Origin: Asterionellopsis glacialis
Lineage: Eukaryota > Bacillariophyta > Plagiogrammaphyceae > Rhaphoneidales > Asterionellopsidaceae
Length of the DNA stretch: 13,769 nucleotides
Direction of reading: 5' to 3'
Assembly (NCBI GenBank): GCA_014885115.2
Contig: WKLE02001659.1
Location: forward strand, 1 to 13,769
The first letter of the stretch is position 1. Every line of letters begins with the position of its first letter. Below are positions 1-8,240 of this stretch, one piece after another. Below the pieces are notes generated by a model that saw only the letters and a list, made by a program, of their open reading frames with translations, was not told the origin of the DNA and did no database searches. The translations under genes were made by a program, and so were the position numbers.

Positions 1-291
1 TGCCAGAACTAACAAGTTTCTGTCTGTTGTAGTTGCTGGATCTTGGCTCAAAGGGCATTCTGCTAACGCATCCCTTTGGCAAAGACACATCAACACAAGC
101 TGTTGTGAACTCAGGTTCTCTGATTTGTAGGCATTCATTTCAAGCTGCTCTTGAGACATTCAATTGCAGGAATTGATTGTTTTTTTGGCATTGATCCTTG
201 ACCTAGATTTGACCTTTTTTATCTATTCTGTTTTGGAACACACTTATTGTTCTCATTACATTATATTGTGATTTGTTTAATGAGTGGATAG
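1..291. other. No supported gene; AT-rich left edge
   Basis: No open reading frame of useful length is seen on either strand. Short open pieces exist on the plus strand in shifting frames, for example about 35-170, but they match nothing I recognise. They may be a more decayed upstream part of the plus-strand pseudogene that begins near 292, since frame 1 carries recurrent short coding-like stretches here, broken by stops at 121-123, 199-201 and 289-291. Confidence 0.4.
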
Positions 292-1728
292 GAGCTAGAC
301 TCTGTTAACTTCAATATTGTTGATCTAACCGCCATTGCTGGATTCAAGTATTTTTCTGGGAGCAATGAAAACCCTCAACAATCTACTAACAAGTAGCCCT
401 TTAACTGCTAGACTTTTGTCTTCCAAGGCACATACCTCCAAGAATTTTTTTTAAATATTTCTCTTCAAGAGTTGGTGAATTTGAAATCAGATGAGCTAAT
501 CATTAAGCCATTCATTCAATATTTATCTAAATGAGAGGTGCAACCAGAGAAACCAAGTGGTCGGAAAAAATCAAGATTTGTTGTATCTTTTGTACAAACA
601 AAATATTTTTTTAAACACAACAAGGCTCACAAAGACAATTCTGGAGATATTCCAGAGCAACTTGACAACATTATTTACAACAAAGCTTTGGAATTCTTCA
701 AAACCATCTTTGATGGTGATGAACAAGACTGGATCAAACAGAGTTTGGACTGCTCTGGTTTGATCATTCTTCATGGGACAACAGATCCAAAAAACTCTGG
801 TGATCCCAAATATGTTTTTACTCAAACCAATACAGTTGGTTGCATTGCTTACTTTTCAACGGACTCCAGTATCTTCCTCAACTTGTTAGCATCAAAAACC
901 GAGACAAGATTGTTAGCATCAAAAACCGAGACAAGACCTAATGATATCATCCAGTATGCCCAATCATATCCAATAGTTTCATCAAAGCATCAAGAAGTTC
1001 TCAAAAAAAGAAACGCTTCTAACCATACCTCAAGAATGAAGAATTTTAGCAATTCTGGATTTTTTTTTTGCTAAGCCTTTGCCGGGCTTTTGCTGGTTGA
1101 ACAAGCACTTAATCTAACTGGTAATAAACATTTGGACATATTTGCTCATATCTCCCAGAGACTTCAAATTGTTTGGCAGTTCTAAAATCGCAACAATTTT
1201 ATTGAAATTTACAAGGAAGAAATTGATCTTTAAGATTCCGCAACTGCAAAAAATCTTGATAGAAAAAGGACATCAAGTTGGAACTACAAGGTGGAAACAT
1301 TGTTGCCAGAGGTTTTATATGAATATCATTTCAGGGAAAAGTTTGAAGAGGCTGAATATGATGGGTGTGTAAATGGAGTATGTTACCTCCATTATGTTAG
1401 TTATTCAAACTACAAAGATTCCATGATACTAGTCCAACAGATACAGCAATTTTCTCAGCTTTACAACTGGCCAGCCAACTTCAAATATGGTATTGAACAA
1501 GAAACACTATCAGCTTTAAAACCACTACCTTCCAAAGAGCAAAGCAGTGATAGTGATGTAGCTTTTGTTTATAACAGCTGCAAAAAATCCAATAATCAAG
1601 TTCACCCAGACATGAAATGTTTGTACTCTTTACAGCCCTGCCATGTCAAATGCTGTAGGTACTTGGATGATGAAGAAACAAATTGTGCAAGCTCATGTGG
1701 AACAGCATCCCAAGATTGTTGTTTGTGA
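292..1728 (+). pseudogene. N-terminal part of a broken transposon-like protein, unrecognised
   Basis: Frame 1 reads for about 478 codons with only a few interruptions: TAG 394-396, TAG 409-411, TGA 532-534, TAA 1072-1074, TAA 1183-1185 and TAA 1231-1233. It ends at TGA 1726-1728. The longest clean stretch, 535-1071, has no convincing ATG start, which fits a decayed gene rather than a short real one. The product is hydrophilic with Lys/Asp/Asn-rich parts, an LTGNKHLD stretch near 1115, and DGCVNGVCYLHY near 1360. Near 1617-1690 it becomes cysteine-rich (CLYSLQPCHVKCC). I recognise no domain. The same strand continues in shifted frames into a zinc-finger-like part and a Ulp1-like protease, so this is probably the N-terminal half of that protein. 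A 27-base tandem duplication lies inside. The function is unknown. Confidence 0.5.
883..936 (+). repeat. 27-base perfect tandem duplication within the pseudogene
   Basis: Two identical 27-base units, 883-909 and 910-936, adjoin each other. The length is a multiple of three, so the reading frame is kept and the nine residues LLASKTETR are repeated directly. Perfect identity in a region otherwise scarred by stops suggests the duplication is younger than much of the decay. Confidence 0.97.
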
Positions 1729-2056
1729 GAGTTGTGATAATGAAAGAGTTGCTCCAACTTTGTGTCATTGTAGAAGAACTTCTCAATTTGACAGTGACAA
1801 AGACATTGCTGGTGTACTCTGCCAATCTCCCCTCACACATTTTTATGGAGGAAAAGTCCTCAAAGCATAGGCTGTGGGGAACCAAGTCATTCAACCTGTG
1901 TCAAGTGGGTTCCAGACAAAAGCAAGAAGAGCCCCTTTCTACATGTTCCTTTCTGTTTATCCTGTGAGTATCAATACAAGTATCCTGATGATCAGCAAAT
2001 CCAAGAATTGAATCGTTCTTTAACAGCAGGTAGTAAAGACATCTCCAAGAAATCTT
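1617..2056 (+). pseudogene. Cys/His-rich zinc-finger-like region (RING/PHD-like spacing)
   Basis: The coding sense moves from frame 1 to frame 2 near 1680-1730, then back to frame 1 near 1858. Frame 2 gives CESCDNERVAPTLCHC (about 1727-1774) and a later Cys. Frame 1 from 1858 gives CGEPSHSTCVKW, then PFCLSCEYQ. The order C-x2-C, C-x-C, C-x4-H-x2-C, C-x2-C resembles a RING or PHD cross-brace zinc finger, especially the H-x2-C-V-x-W element. This is by eye from a broken frame, so the exact ligand pairing is uncertain. Such fingers often precede protease or transposase domains in large eukaryotic transposon proteins. The position directly upstream of the Ulp1-like domain supports one original protein. 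Confidence 0.5.
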
Positions 2057-2107
2057 TTGCTAACAACCATTATTGTAAGATTGATAAAAAATTGCTATCA
2101 CTTAGGA

Positions 2108-2971
2108 AAGAAGTTCTCCACCCAAGAAGTTCTTGACAATTTTCAAGAAACTCAAACAGAATTACACTCAATTTGTAGAAAAATTCCACCAGTCAATCCT
2201 CTTCAGATGTATAAATTTTTATACCCTTCACTATCGATGGAAACAACATCACCTGAGCAACACAAAATTTGGGACATAAACAAGAAACCAAGTTTTATAG
2301 CAGTTACTTTAATTGCACTTGATGGTTTATGCCTTTGGAAAGAAACTTTTTTAAATAATGCAATTGTTGGTGCTTACACAGCTGCTCTGAATAACCTTAT
2401 GGTTCAAAAAAGAAATGCTTTGTTTATTCCCCCAACAACAAGTTATGGGTAGGAGGATGATACTCCCAAACAAAATCTTAACTCATTGAGAGTTGCAGCA
2501 AGTTATACATGTGGTGGAAACTTTCTAATTTCCAAGGCTTTTTTGTTAGGATATGGCATGGTATATTTCCCACTCTGTCCAGCTGAAGAAATACATTGGA
2601 TTGGTGTCAGTGTGAAAAGATCATCAAGTATTGTTGGTAGTAAAGGAAAGACAAGAACTGCACACCATGCTTTTAAATATGATATTCATGATACCTTGGC
2701 AACCTCCAAAAAGCCATCTCTGACTGAAGCAAGAACAAGTAACCTTGAAGCTTTCTTAAAAACCCTGTTTGGTGTTTCTACTATAGAAAAAATCTCAAGA
2801 TGGAAAAAACAGAGAAGCCGTATGCAGGATGACACTAGTTCTTGTGGTTTGTATCAGTGTATTTTTATGGAATAAATATCACTCGGAAAAGAAGAATGGG
2901 GCATGGGAAAGATTGTGGATCTTGAGCTCCAGAGACTTAGTTCTTTCTGACACTGGCAAAAAGGATGAAGT
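2108..2971 (+). pseudogene. Ulp1-type (C48) cysteine protease domain, broken
   Basis: Frame 2 encodes a protein interrupted by TAG 2450-2452 and TAA 2873-2875. The Ulp1 hallmarks are present in order. The catalytic His is in IHWIGVSV (2594-2596). A candidate Asp lies in KYDIHD (2681-2683 or 2690-2692). The oxyanion Gln (2825-2827) and catalytic Cys (2843-2845) sit in QDDTSSCGLYQCIF. Ulp1/SENP enzymes cleave SUMO or related isopeptide bonds, and the same fold occurs as an accessory protease in several eukaryotic DNA transposon groups. The upstream part (2108-2449) has FIAVTLIALDGLCLW and matches nothing I know. All catalytic residues appear intact although the frame is broken, so decay may be fairly recent. 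The TAG at 2450 interrupts a frame that resumes at once. Adenovirus-type proteases of Polintons are an alternative, but the HW and QxD...SCG pattern favours Ulp1. Confidence 0.72.
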
Positions 2972-3210
2972 TACCAATATATACTATGACACAACAGAGC
3001 ATACAGCACCTGATTTGGAAATTTCCACAGATAATCCAGAAGACCAACCAAATCTCATTACTCAACCAAGGCACCACCAGATTTAAAAAAAAGAGGAACA
3101 CTCTATTCAAAAATCTCCTGATAGCAAGAAAGAGAACCAACAAGAGAATGATCAAGAGTCTGAATTAAATGACCCCTTGGATGAAAAACCATCTCCTGAC
3201 AAAGAATCTC

Positions 3211-3240
3211 GGAAAAAGAAATCTTGGAAAAAGAAATCTA
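3211..3240 (+). repeat. 15-base tandem repeat, two units
   Basis: Units 3211-3225 and 3226-3240 differ only at the last base (ggaaaaagaaatct followed by t or a). They encode repeated Lys/Ser residues in frame 3 within the charged linker. Confidence 0.93.
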
Positions 3241-3390
3241 CTGGTCAGGTTGATGACACTAAAGGAATCCCTGAAGACAATGATCAAAAGTCTAAGAAGA
3301 AAAAGAAAACTCAGGAAAAAATCTACTGATCAGGTTGCTGACACTAAAGAAATCCCTGAAGACAATGATCAAGAGTCTAAAAAGGTTGAT
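3234..3390 (+). repeat. Imperfect tandem repeat, period 85 bases
   Basis: The segment starting at 3234 recurs at 3319 with a few substitutions. Shared words include ctgacactaaa-like and atccctgaagacaatgatca runs. Encoded versions are STGQVDDTKGIPEDNDQKS in frame 3 and STDQVADTKEIPEDNDQES in frame 1. The period of 85 is not a multiple of three, so the second unit is read in another frame. A one-base gain or two-base loss in the A-run just before 3321 would explain this. Confidence 0.9.
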
Positions 3391-3802
3391 GTCCCTGATG
3401 AATACAGAGATGGTGATTCTAAGAAACAACCTGTATACCCTGAGAGTACTCCAATTCATATGCAAAAGCGTTGGTGGTCTGAATACACAAAGGAAGAGGG
3501 TAAAAAGGTTGGAAAATGGTTGAGTGACCATGATCTGAAGAAGAAGCGCATATTGGAAAGAGTATTGTTGCGGCTTACCAAAAAACCTCAAAGCATTACA
3601 AGGGTTAACAAAAGAAAAAGAGAACATCTTATGAAAGAAGCTCTAGAAATAAACAAACAAAAAGTAGCTTGGAATAGATGTACACCAACTGAGGCCCAGC
3701 TTGAACAAAGACATAAGGATTCAGATGCCCGCAGACTCAACGATACAGGTAAAGCTGTGATTGACCAACCTGTAGTTCTTAGCTTGGAAGTCACAGATTA
3801 AG

Positions 3803-4336
3803 ATGTCCTAGATGATTGCAATGAAAGGAATGATCATTATGACTGATAATGCCCTATTAGAGTCTTTAAGAGAGCAGTACATTCTATAGAGAATGGATGA
3901 CTGGGAAAAGCTTTTGGTGGGGAAAAGACCTCATTCTTCCTATGAAGATTTTATTCAGGATATTGAAGGTAAAATTGAACAGTTGCAAAAAGCCCAAAAG
4001 AGAATTTCACAGTGTTTGAAAAAGAAAATCAAAACCAAATCAAAAAGTTGGAAAAGGAAAGAGAAGATTTTGATGATATGATGCAAAAGGAATTGCAAAT
4101 TTGGCTGACAGAACAAATTATATCAAGAAAAAAAGGTTATCGAAACATCCCTCGATATTATAGGGAAAGATCTGACCAAGGCACTCCAGAAAGATTGAAT
4201 ACAGAATGGGTTAATGAAAACATCAGTGCAGAACTGAGAAATTTTCTACAATCCAATGCCAGAAGACAATATAAACTTTCAGCAGGTGATGTTTGAAATA
4301 ATCACTTCAGAGACATTGCAGAATTGAAAGCACCAG
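3803..4336 (+). pseudogene. Coiled-coil-like helical region, broken
   Basis: Frame 2 reads from about 3839 (DNALLESLREQY), passes TAG 3887-3889, and continues to about 4010 with DFIQDIEGKIEQLQKAQKRI. Frame 1 takes over near 4012 (NQIKKLEKEREDFDDMM) and ends at TGA 4294-4296. Heptad-like spacing of Leu/Ile/Met with alternating Lys/Glu suggests a coiled coil. The stretch before 4296 (EWVNENISAELRNFL) leads into the next protease-like domain. The change from frame 1 to frame 2 is best placed at a run of six C at 4340-4345. No catalytic motif is seen. I read it as the spacer before the C-terminal protease-like domain. Confidence 0.45.
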
Positions 4337-4942
4337 ATGCCCCCCAAGTGTGTCTATCAGCAAAAGGACCAGTGCACATGTGTTTTTAGCAGTTTTTCAA
4401 GCTGTCTTCATCAAATTGGACATGAAACAATGGCAGCTCGGATTCAAGCTGTAGCTGCAAAACAGTCATTGAAAGTTAATAGTCTGGAGTGTCTTCAAGT
4501 GGCAGTAGAATCCAGTCTTGGAATAACTTGCTGTGTCTGAAAATACAAAAAAGGCCAGCTTGATCTTGCAGGCCCCAAGCAGCAATATAAAAAGGATGGT
4601 AAAGCTCACCCAACCATTGTAGTCTTGCAGGGTCATGATGGTGGAACGGAACATGCTGTAACAGTTTACAGAAGTAATTGGCTTTTTGATTCAAATGTTG
4701 ATGTTGCATTCCCACTCACAAGAGATGTACTTGATTGGTGTGTACAGGGTAAATATGTTTCTGTGCAGACAGCTGTCCATTTCTTCCTACCCAAACCCAA
4801 ACGAGAAAGGAAAGGAAAAAAAAAAAAGTTAAAAAGAAAAGAAAAAAAATGGTACAACCATACTTGTATCAAAAAAAGGAAACAAAAAACAAAAAAAATT
4901 ACATATGCAAAGAAAAGGAATCTCAGTATCAATATATTTTAG
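4337..4942 (+). pseudogene. Papain-fold-like (C39-like) cysteine protease domain, broken
   Basis: Frame 2 encodes a domain interrupted by TGA 4538-4540 and ending at a stop 4940-4942. The order of candidate catalytic residues fits a papain-like fold. A Cys (4379-4381) sits in TCVFSSFSSCLHQIG, followed by an AARI helix. A His (4652-4654) sits in GGTEHAVTVY, then WLFDSN with Asp 4688-4690. The Cys-helix, then H-A-V-T-V strand, then FDSN strand resembles peptidase C39-like or related domains seen in transposon-derived proteins. No family name can be fixed without a profile search. After FLPKPKRERK the tail is almost pure Lys (4797-4935), from an A-rich tract that may be low-complexity sequence rather than real protein. 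The end at 4942 lies about 30 bases from the convergent minus-strand gene. Confidence 0.48.
4797..4925. repeat. A-rich purine low-complexity tract
   Basis: Plus-strand sequence is dominated by A with interspersed G, including a run of twelve or more A near 4818. It lies at the 3' ends of two convergent pseudogenes. It could be an expanded A-tract, a remnant poly(A) insertion, or simply coding for a Lys-rich tail. Confidence 0.8.
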
Positions 4943-4972
4943 ATATGATGCATTACAATTTATCAATCCATT

Positions 4973-5319
4973 CTATTCTTGGTTTAACAACAAAAACCTT
5001 GGACTTATCATCATTGTATTCTCCACAACATTAGCAGGTGCCAGTATGTCTTCTATCTTGATCATAATATATATCCATTCTCCACATGCACTGCATTCCA
5101 TATGTTCACTATTTAAAAGCACCGTGTGTTCTTCAACTGCTTTAGTAGAATGAGATACCAGCATTGTATCCTTGTTTGTCCCATTTAGGTACATAAAAAC
5201 ACCATCACTTGGCTATCCTTCTATAAACCATTTGGCTTGTTTGATAATAACAAAAATCATGCCAGGATCTTTATGAGCGATAGGGTGAATGTGCTTGAAA
5301 TAATTTTTCATCAAGAATA
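4973..5319 (-). pseudogene. C-terminal part of the minus-strand transposon protein
   Basis: Minus-strand reading from 5310 gives a stretch starting MKNYFKHIHPIAHKDPG, a TAG near 5208, then a clean piece to the stop at 4973-4975. The latter contains HMECSACGEWIYIMIKIED and ILAPANVVENTM. The W-x-IMIKIED-x2-APA pattern resembles the small beta-rich C-terminal part that I associate with the same transposon protein family, where a Trp is followed by a strand and a short acidic turn. The link is inferred from order, strand and position. The frame relation to the upstream core is broken by a shift near 5290-5320. The exact function is unknown. Confidence 0.4.
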
Positions 5320-6456
5320 TTAATTTCTGTCCCAATTGTGACACACCTGCCTACAACATCTTCTACCACCTCTTCTCCAATAAAAATTACTAATGTGGAA
5401 TCCAAAAAAATATGTTTTATGAAAATTAGTTCTGTTGGCATCTTCTGTCAAACATTTGCAGTCTCTGCATAAACTAGTCACATGCCGTGAATGGGAGGCA
5501 TATCTGGAACACAAATGATTGGCACCTTCACAGTCACCAATTACACATACTAATTTTAGTTTGAGATGCATATTATGGCTTGCATGATCACCTATGATCA
5601 AATCACATATGTAACCTTCATCTTTTTGAACTACAATCAAGTCTTTTAGTAGCAATCTTAGCCCACAATGATAGTTACGACCATTCAGAGCATCTATTCC
5701 TTCATCCTTATCAGTCACATTGTCAACAGGCCTTTTGGCATATCCTAAAGGTCTCCAAGCAAGGGATTGATTAGGAGTCTCTCTATTAAAGATTGATAAA
5801 GAGAACATAACAGGTTCTAATGAGGCATTTGTAAAGTTACCTAGATTAGTACCATCAATGTACATCACAATGCCAACAAAAACATCCTTTGGCCCAGTGC
5901 AGGTTTATTTAATAGAATTGCGACAAACAGTACCTGTATGCAATTCAAACACTTCAAGGGTATCAAAGCTATACTTGTGTTGAATAGCTAAATTTTCTGG
6001 TTGCATGAGTCTTTCATCATTTAACAACAATGCAAGCATTGCCTTGAAGTTAAAAACTGGTAAGGACTCAAATCCTTTACCTTCCAGTTGATAAGGTAAA
6101 TATTGAGGTTTCACAGAGGAAGTTTTGAAACGGTTTTCAAGATCACTCATATTTTTTTCATGAGAAGGCATGTTAGAGTGAAACATGACCCCAGCCATTG
6201 TAGCAGCTACTGCCCATTTTATAATAATATATAGCGGGCTACCAATAAGCATAAGTTTATGTAATAATTTCACAAAGCATCTAGTTTTGTTAGAAAAAAC
6301 TTTGGAAGTTTGTGACCTGTCAGACAGAATTTTTTCCAAATCAAATATACATACTGTAGGCTCAGGGAGAGTATCAACAAAGACATTGGGTTTGAATTCA
6401 ATGTCAGCATCATCAACATCTTTTTTTGAAACACAAAGAATCATCAAGAATTGCAT
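5320..6456 (-). pseudogene. Core of a Plavaka/KDZ-like transposon protein, broken
   Basis: The frame runs from 6456 to 5320 and is interrupted only by TAA 5907-5905. Recognisable motifs are, in order: LLHKLMLIGSPLYIIIKW (about 6270-6217), LLNDERLMQPENLAI (about 6030-5986), MYIDGTNLG (from 5868), LEPVMFSLSIFNR (about 5820-5782), AWRPLGYAKRP (about 5764-5732), then VIGDCEGANHLCSRY and VTSLCRDCKCLTED. I recall this series from large unclassified DNA-transposon proteins that are abundant in diatoms and similar to fungal Plavaka or KDZ transposases. The acidic DGT and GDCEG residues are candidates for a catalytic triad, but that is not shown. The protein presumably acted in the nucleus on its transposon ends. 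No intact copy is encoded here. The frame to the upstream zinc finger is broken at a T7 run (6421-6427). Confidence 0.55.
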
Positions 6457-6690
6457 TGTACTTGTCTGTTACATTATGGTATGGAATTGTAGCCTTTGTT
6501 TGTATTGTTGAATTGGTGTTTGCACCAGGATTGATCATTTGGTGGGAAGATGTTTGGTTAATATTAACACCCCACTGATCCACTGCAAAACAAAACAAAT
6601 TGTTCATCAAGTGTGATGTATAGGATCTAGATGAATGGTATAATACTTTGCAACCAGGACAAACAAGATGCAATCATGGTCTAACATTAC
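6413..6690 (-). pseudogene. N-terminal zinc finger of the minus-strand transposon protein
   Basis: The frame opens with HLVCPGCKVLYHSSRSYTSH and a later Cys, spaced C-x2-C-x12-H-x6-C. This is a compact zinc finger typical of the N-terminus of transposon proteins, where it probably binds DNA. Gln/Asn/Thr-rich linker sequence follows. The frame ends at a TGA at 6413-6415, but the sense clearly continues as the next frame (DVDDADIEF). One inserted or lost base in the homopolymer at 6421-6427 separates them. No convincing start codon is visible. ATG 6673-6671 uses tgcatc context within the coding sense, so the true N-terminus may lie upstream and be lost. Confidence 0.55.
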
Positions 6691-7081
6691 AAGTCATGAT
6701 TCTTGCTCATATATCCATAAATTTGTGGCATGAACAAAGATGAGAAATTACAGCATTTTTTTGTTTTCAATATTTGACTATATAAAAAATAAACATGACC
6801 AAAACAGCATATATTTACACAACAGAAATTTTAATTTGTCTGTATCACATAAATATGTGACATATTTTTCTGGTACATGACGTAGACAAATTGTTATGTC
6901 AATCAGCATGATTTTTTATGTCAGTTCAGAAGAAAATATGCTGGTGGAGGACAGAATTTAAGTGACACAACAATCTTGTTGATTGACTGATGGACAGACT
7001 TTATCCCAGAGTGGCTAGAACTTCCTCTCTGATGTCATGATGGAGAATAGCTCAACAAAACAAAGTCTGCCCATAGATTGA
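6691..7081. other. Non-coding AT-rich spacer with inverted repeats
   Basis: No coding sense is seen on either strand. The segment separates the minus-strand transposon protein from retroelement copy A. It holds nested inverted repeats at 6833-6892 and a weaker 8-base pair of inverted arms (6995-7002 and 7062-7069). It may include the 5' flank or terminus of the upstream transposon. No promoter element can be called. Confidence 0.5.
6833..6892. repeat. Nested inverted repeats (possible hairpin or cruciform)
   Basis: Nine-base perfect arms aatttgtct (6833-6841) and agacaaatt (6884-6892) enclose a perfect 7-base-arm palindrome tcacataaatatgtga (6845-6860). An overlapping dyad tatgtgacata is at 6854-6864. 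Each alone is short for AT-rich sequence, but the nesting within 60 bases is notable. Confidence 0.7.
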
Positions 7082-8240
7082 TTAGAATCAAATGAAGCCT
7101 TCAAACTAATGTGAGTTTGGGTGCAATTATCTGGGGAAATGCAAACACATCTTACATATCTTCAGGACAAAATATCTTCCCTAACACAACAAATCAGAGC
7201 ATGCACTCTCACAAAGTTTGAAGCATTGATGGCCTATAAACAAGTTGCACACAAACAAATTGAATACTCCTTACCTATGACAATTTATGATATGTCAACA
7301 GTGGATCACCTTCAAGCATCTTTACTACCATCATTTCTAGCATCCTGTGGATATCACAGCAAATTCAAACAAAGTCTAGTCTATGGACCAGCAAAATATG
7401 GAGGAATGCACCTTAACCATTTAACCACTACAAGAGGAATATCACAACTGAAATATATGATCAGTCACATAAGACAAGGAGAAACCTTAGGAAACTCAAT
7501 GATATCGGTTCTAGAACAACTGCAGTTACTGGTAGGGACAAGTACGTTTGTACTCACAGCTGTATCCACAAAACTACCCTACTTACCAAAATGTTGGTTT
7601 ACCACCATTTGCAGCTTTCTTTCTACTGTCCACGGAAGCATCAAAATGCCCTCAGCTTGGACTCCTGGTCCTCTCAGACAACATGACTCTCTTCTGATGG
7701 ACATATTCACTTCCTGGACCACATCCAACATTAAACTTTGTTGTCTTAATGTGTGCCAATTAAGGCTTAGAGTACTAACAGTATCAGACATTTCTCAAAC
7801 CAATGGGAGCCACCTTCCATCCCATATGATAACAGGAAATTGTAATCAACTTCCAACATCGTACAACTGGCCACAACAGCAATATCCATCAAGTAAATGC
7901 TGGAAACTATGGAAACAAGCACTTCTGGCTAATCTTGTCACAACCAAGTCCACAGGATATGAACTAAAACAACCACTCAGTCACTGGCTTAAACCTCCAA
8001 TAATCTATTATCATTCAATTGTGGATCCTATAACCAACATACTCTACATCCAAAGTAACACATCTACTCCAAACATATACTTCAAGTACCTACCATTCTC
8101 ATCATGAAGTACCAGATATCACAAAACCCATATTGACACCTCATTTCATCCCAAAATAACGATTCTGGTCAACATCATGGAAACTACAGGATGGTATATC
8201 TGAGACCATCACTTCCAATATACACTACCGGAACCAAAGC
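7082..8240 (+). pseudogene. Retroelement copy A: post-RT region of an endonuclease-RT-RNase H polyprotein
   Basis: The reading frame resembles the region following the RT palm in this retroelement family. It begins near LESNEAFKLM and VWVQLSGEM, then SLTQQIRACTLTKFEALMAY, YGPAKYGGMHLNHL, LEQLQLLVGTS and LRVLTVSDISQTNGSHLP. Frame 2 is clean from 7115 to the TGA at 8105-8107. After that the sense continues in frame 3 (ITKPILTPHFIPK near 8120-8158) and returns to frame 2 near 8200. The RT fingers and palm are absent, so this copy is 5'-truncated. It is diverged from copy B, judging by aligned motifs, so the two are not recent duplicates. The long clean stretch is likely chance or younger insertion. 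The first codon used by an ORF caller is GTG and is not a real start. Confidence 0.8.

Larger units (their letters stand above)
2940..3801 (+). pseudogene. Lys/Glu-rich repetitive linker region
   Basis: Frame 3 from about 2940 to 3327 has one stop, TAA 3084-3086. Frame 1 continues from about 3319 to TAA 3799-3801. The product is highly charged (DKESRKKKSWKKKS; IPEDNDQESKK) and repetitive, then becomes a helical Lys/Arg-rich part with RWWSEYTKEEGKKVGKW near 3466. The frame change falls in the A-run of an imperfect 85-base repeat: copies at 3234 and 3319 are out of frame with each other by one base. Charged, disordered linkers between domains are common in transposon polyproteins. I recognise no domain. 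It follows the Ulp1-like part with no separating promoter or obvious start, so I read it as the same polyprotein, though a separate gene starting near 3335 or 3472 cannot be excluded. Confidence 0.45.

Noticed and set aside
4476..4932. Minus-strand open frames opposite the second protease-like domain
   Set aside because: They are antisense to a frame with ordered Cys, His and Asp motifs, and their Phe-rich parts are the complement of the A-rich tract.
6413..6456. A programmed ribosomal frameshift at the A-run between zinc finger and core
   Set aside because: The shift needed is plus one (or minus two) and the run does not sit in the phase of a minus-one slippery heptamer. Many other breaks in the window are plain indels.
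6995..7069. Eight-base inverted arms cagacttt and aaagtctg
   Set aside because: Short arms with about 60 bases between them are expected by chance in AT-rich DNA and are not linked to an element end.
1..7081. Terminal inverted repeats bounding the proposed DNA transposon
   Set aside because: I compared the left edge with 6690-7080 by eye and found no convincing match. The left end may lie outside the window.
7579..7791. Minus-strand open frame of 70 codons
   Set aside because: It lies opposite the well-supported copy A coding sense and resembles nothing; it is a shadow.
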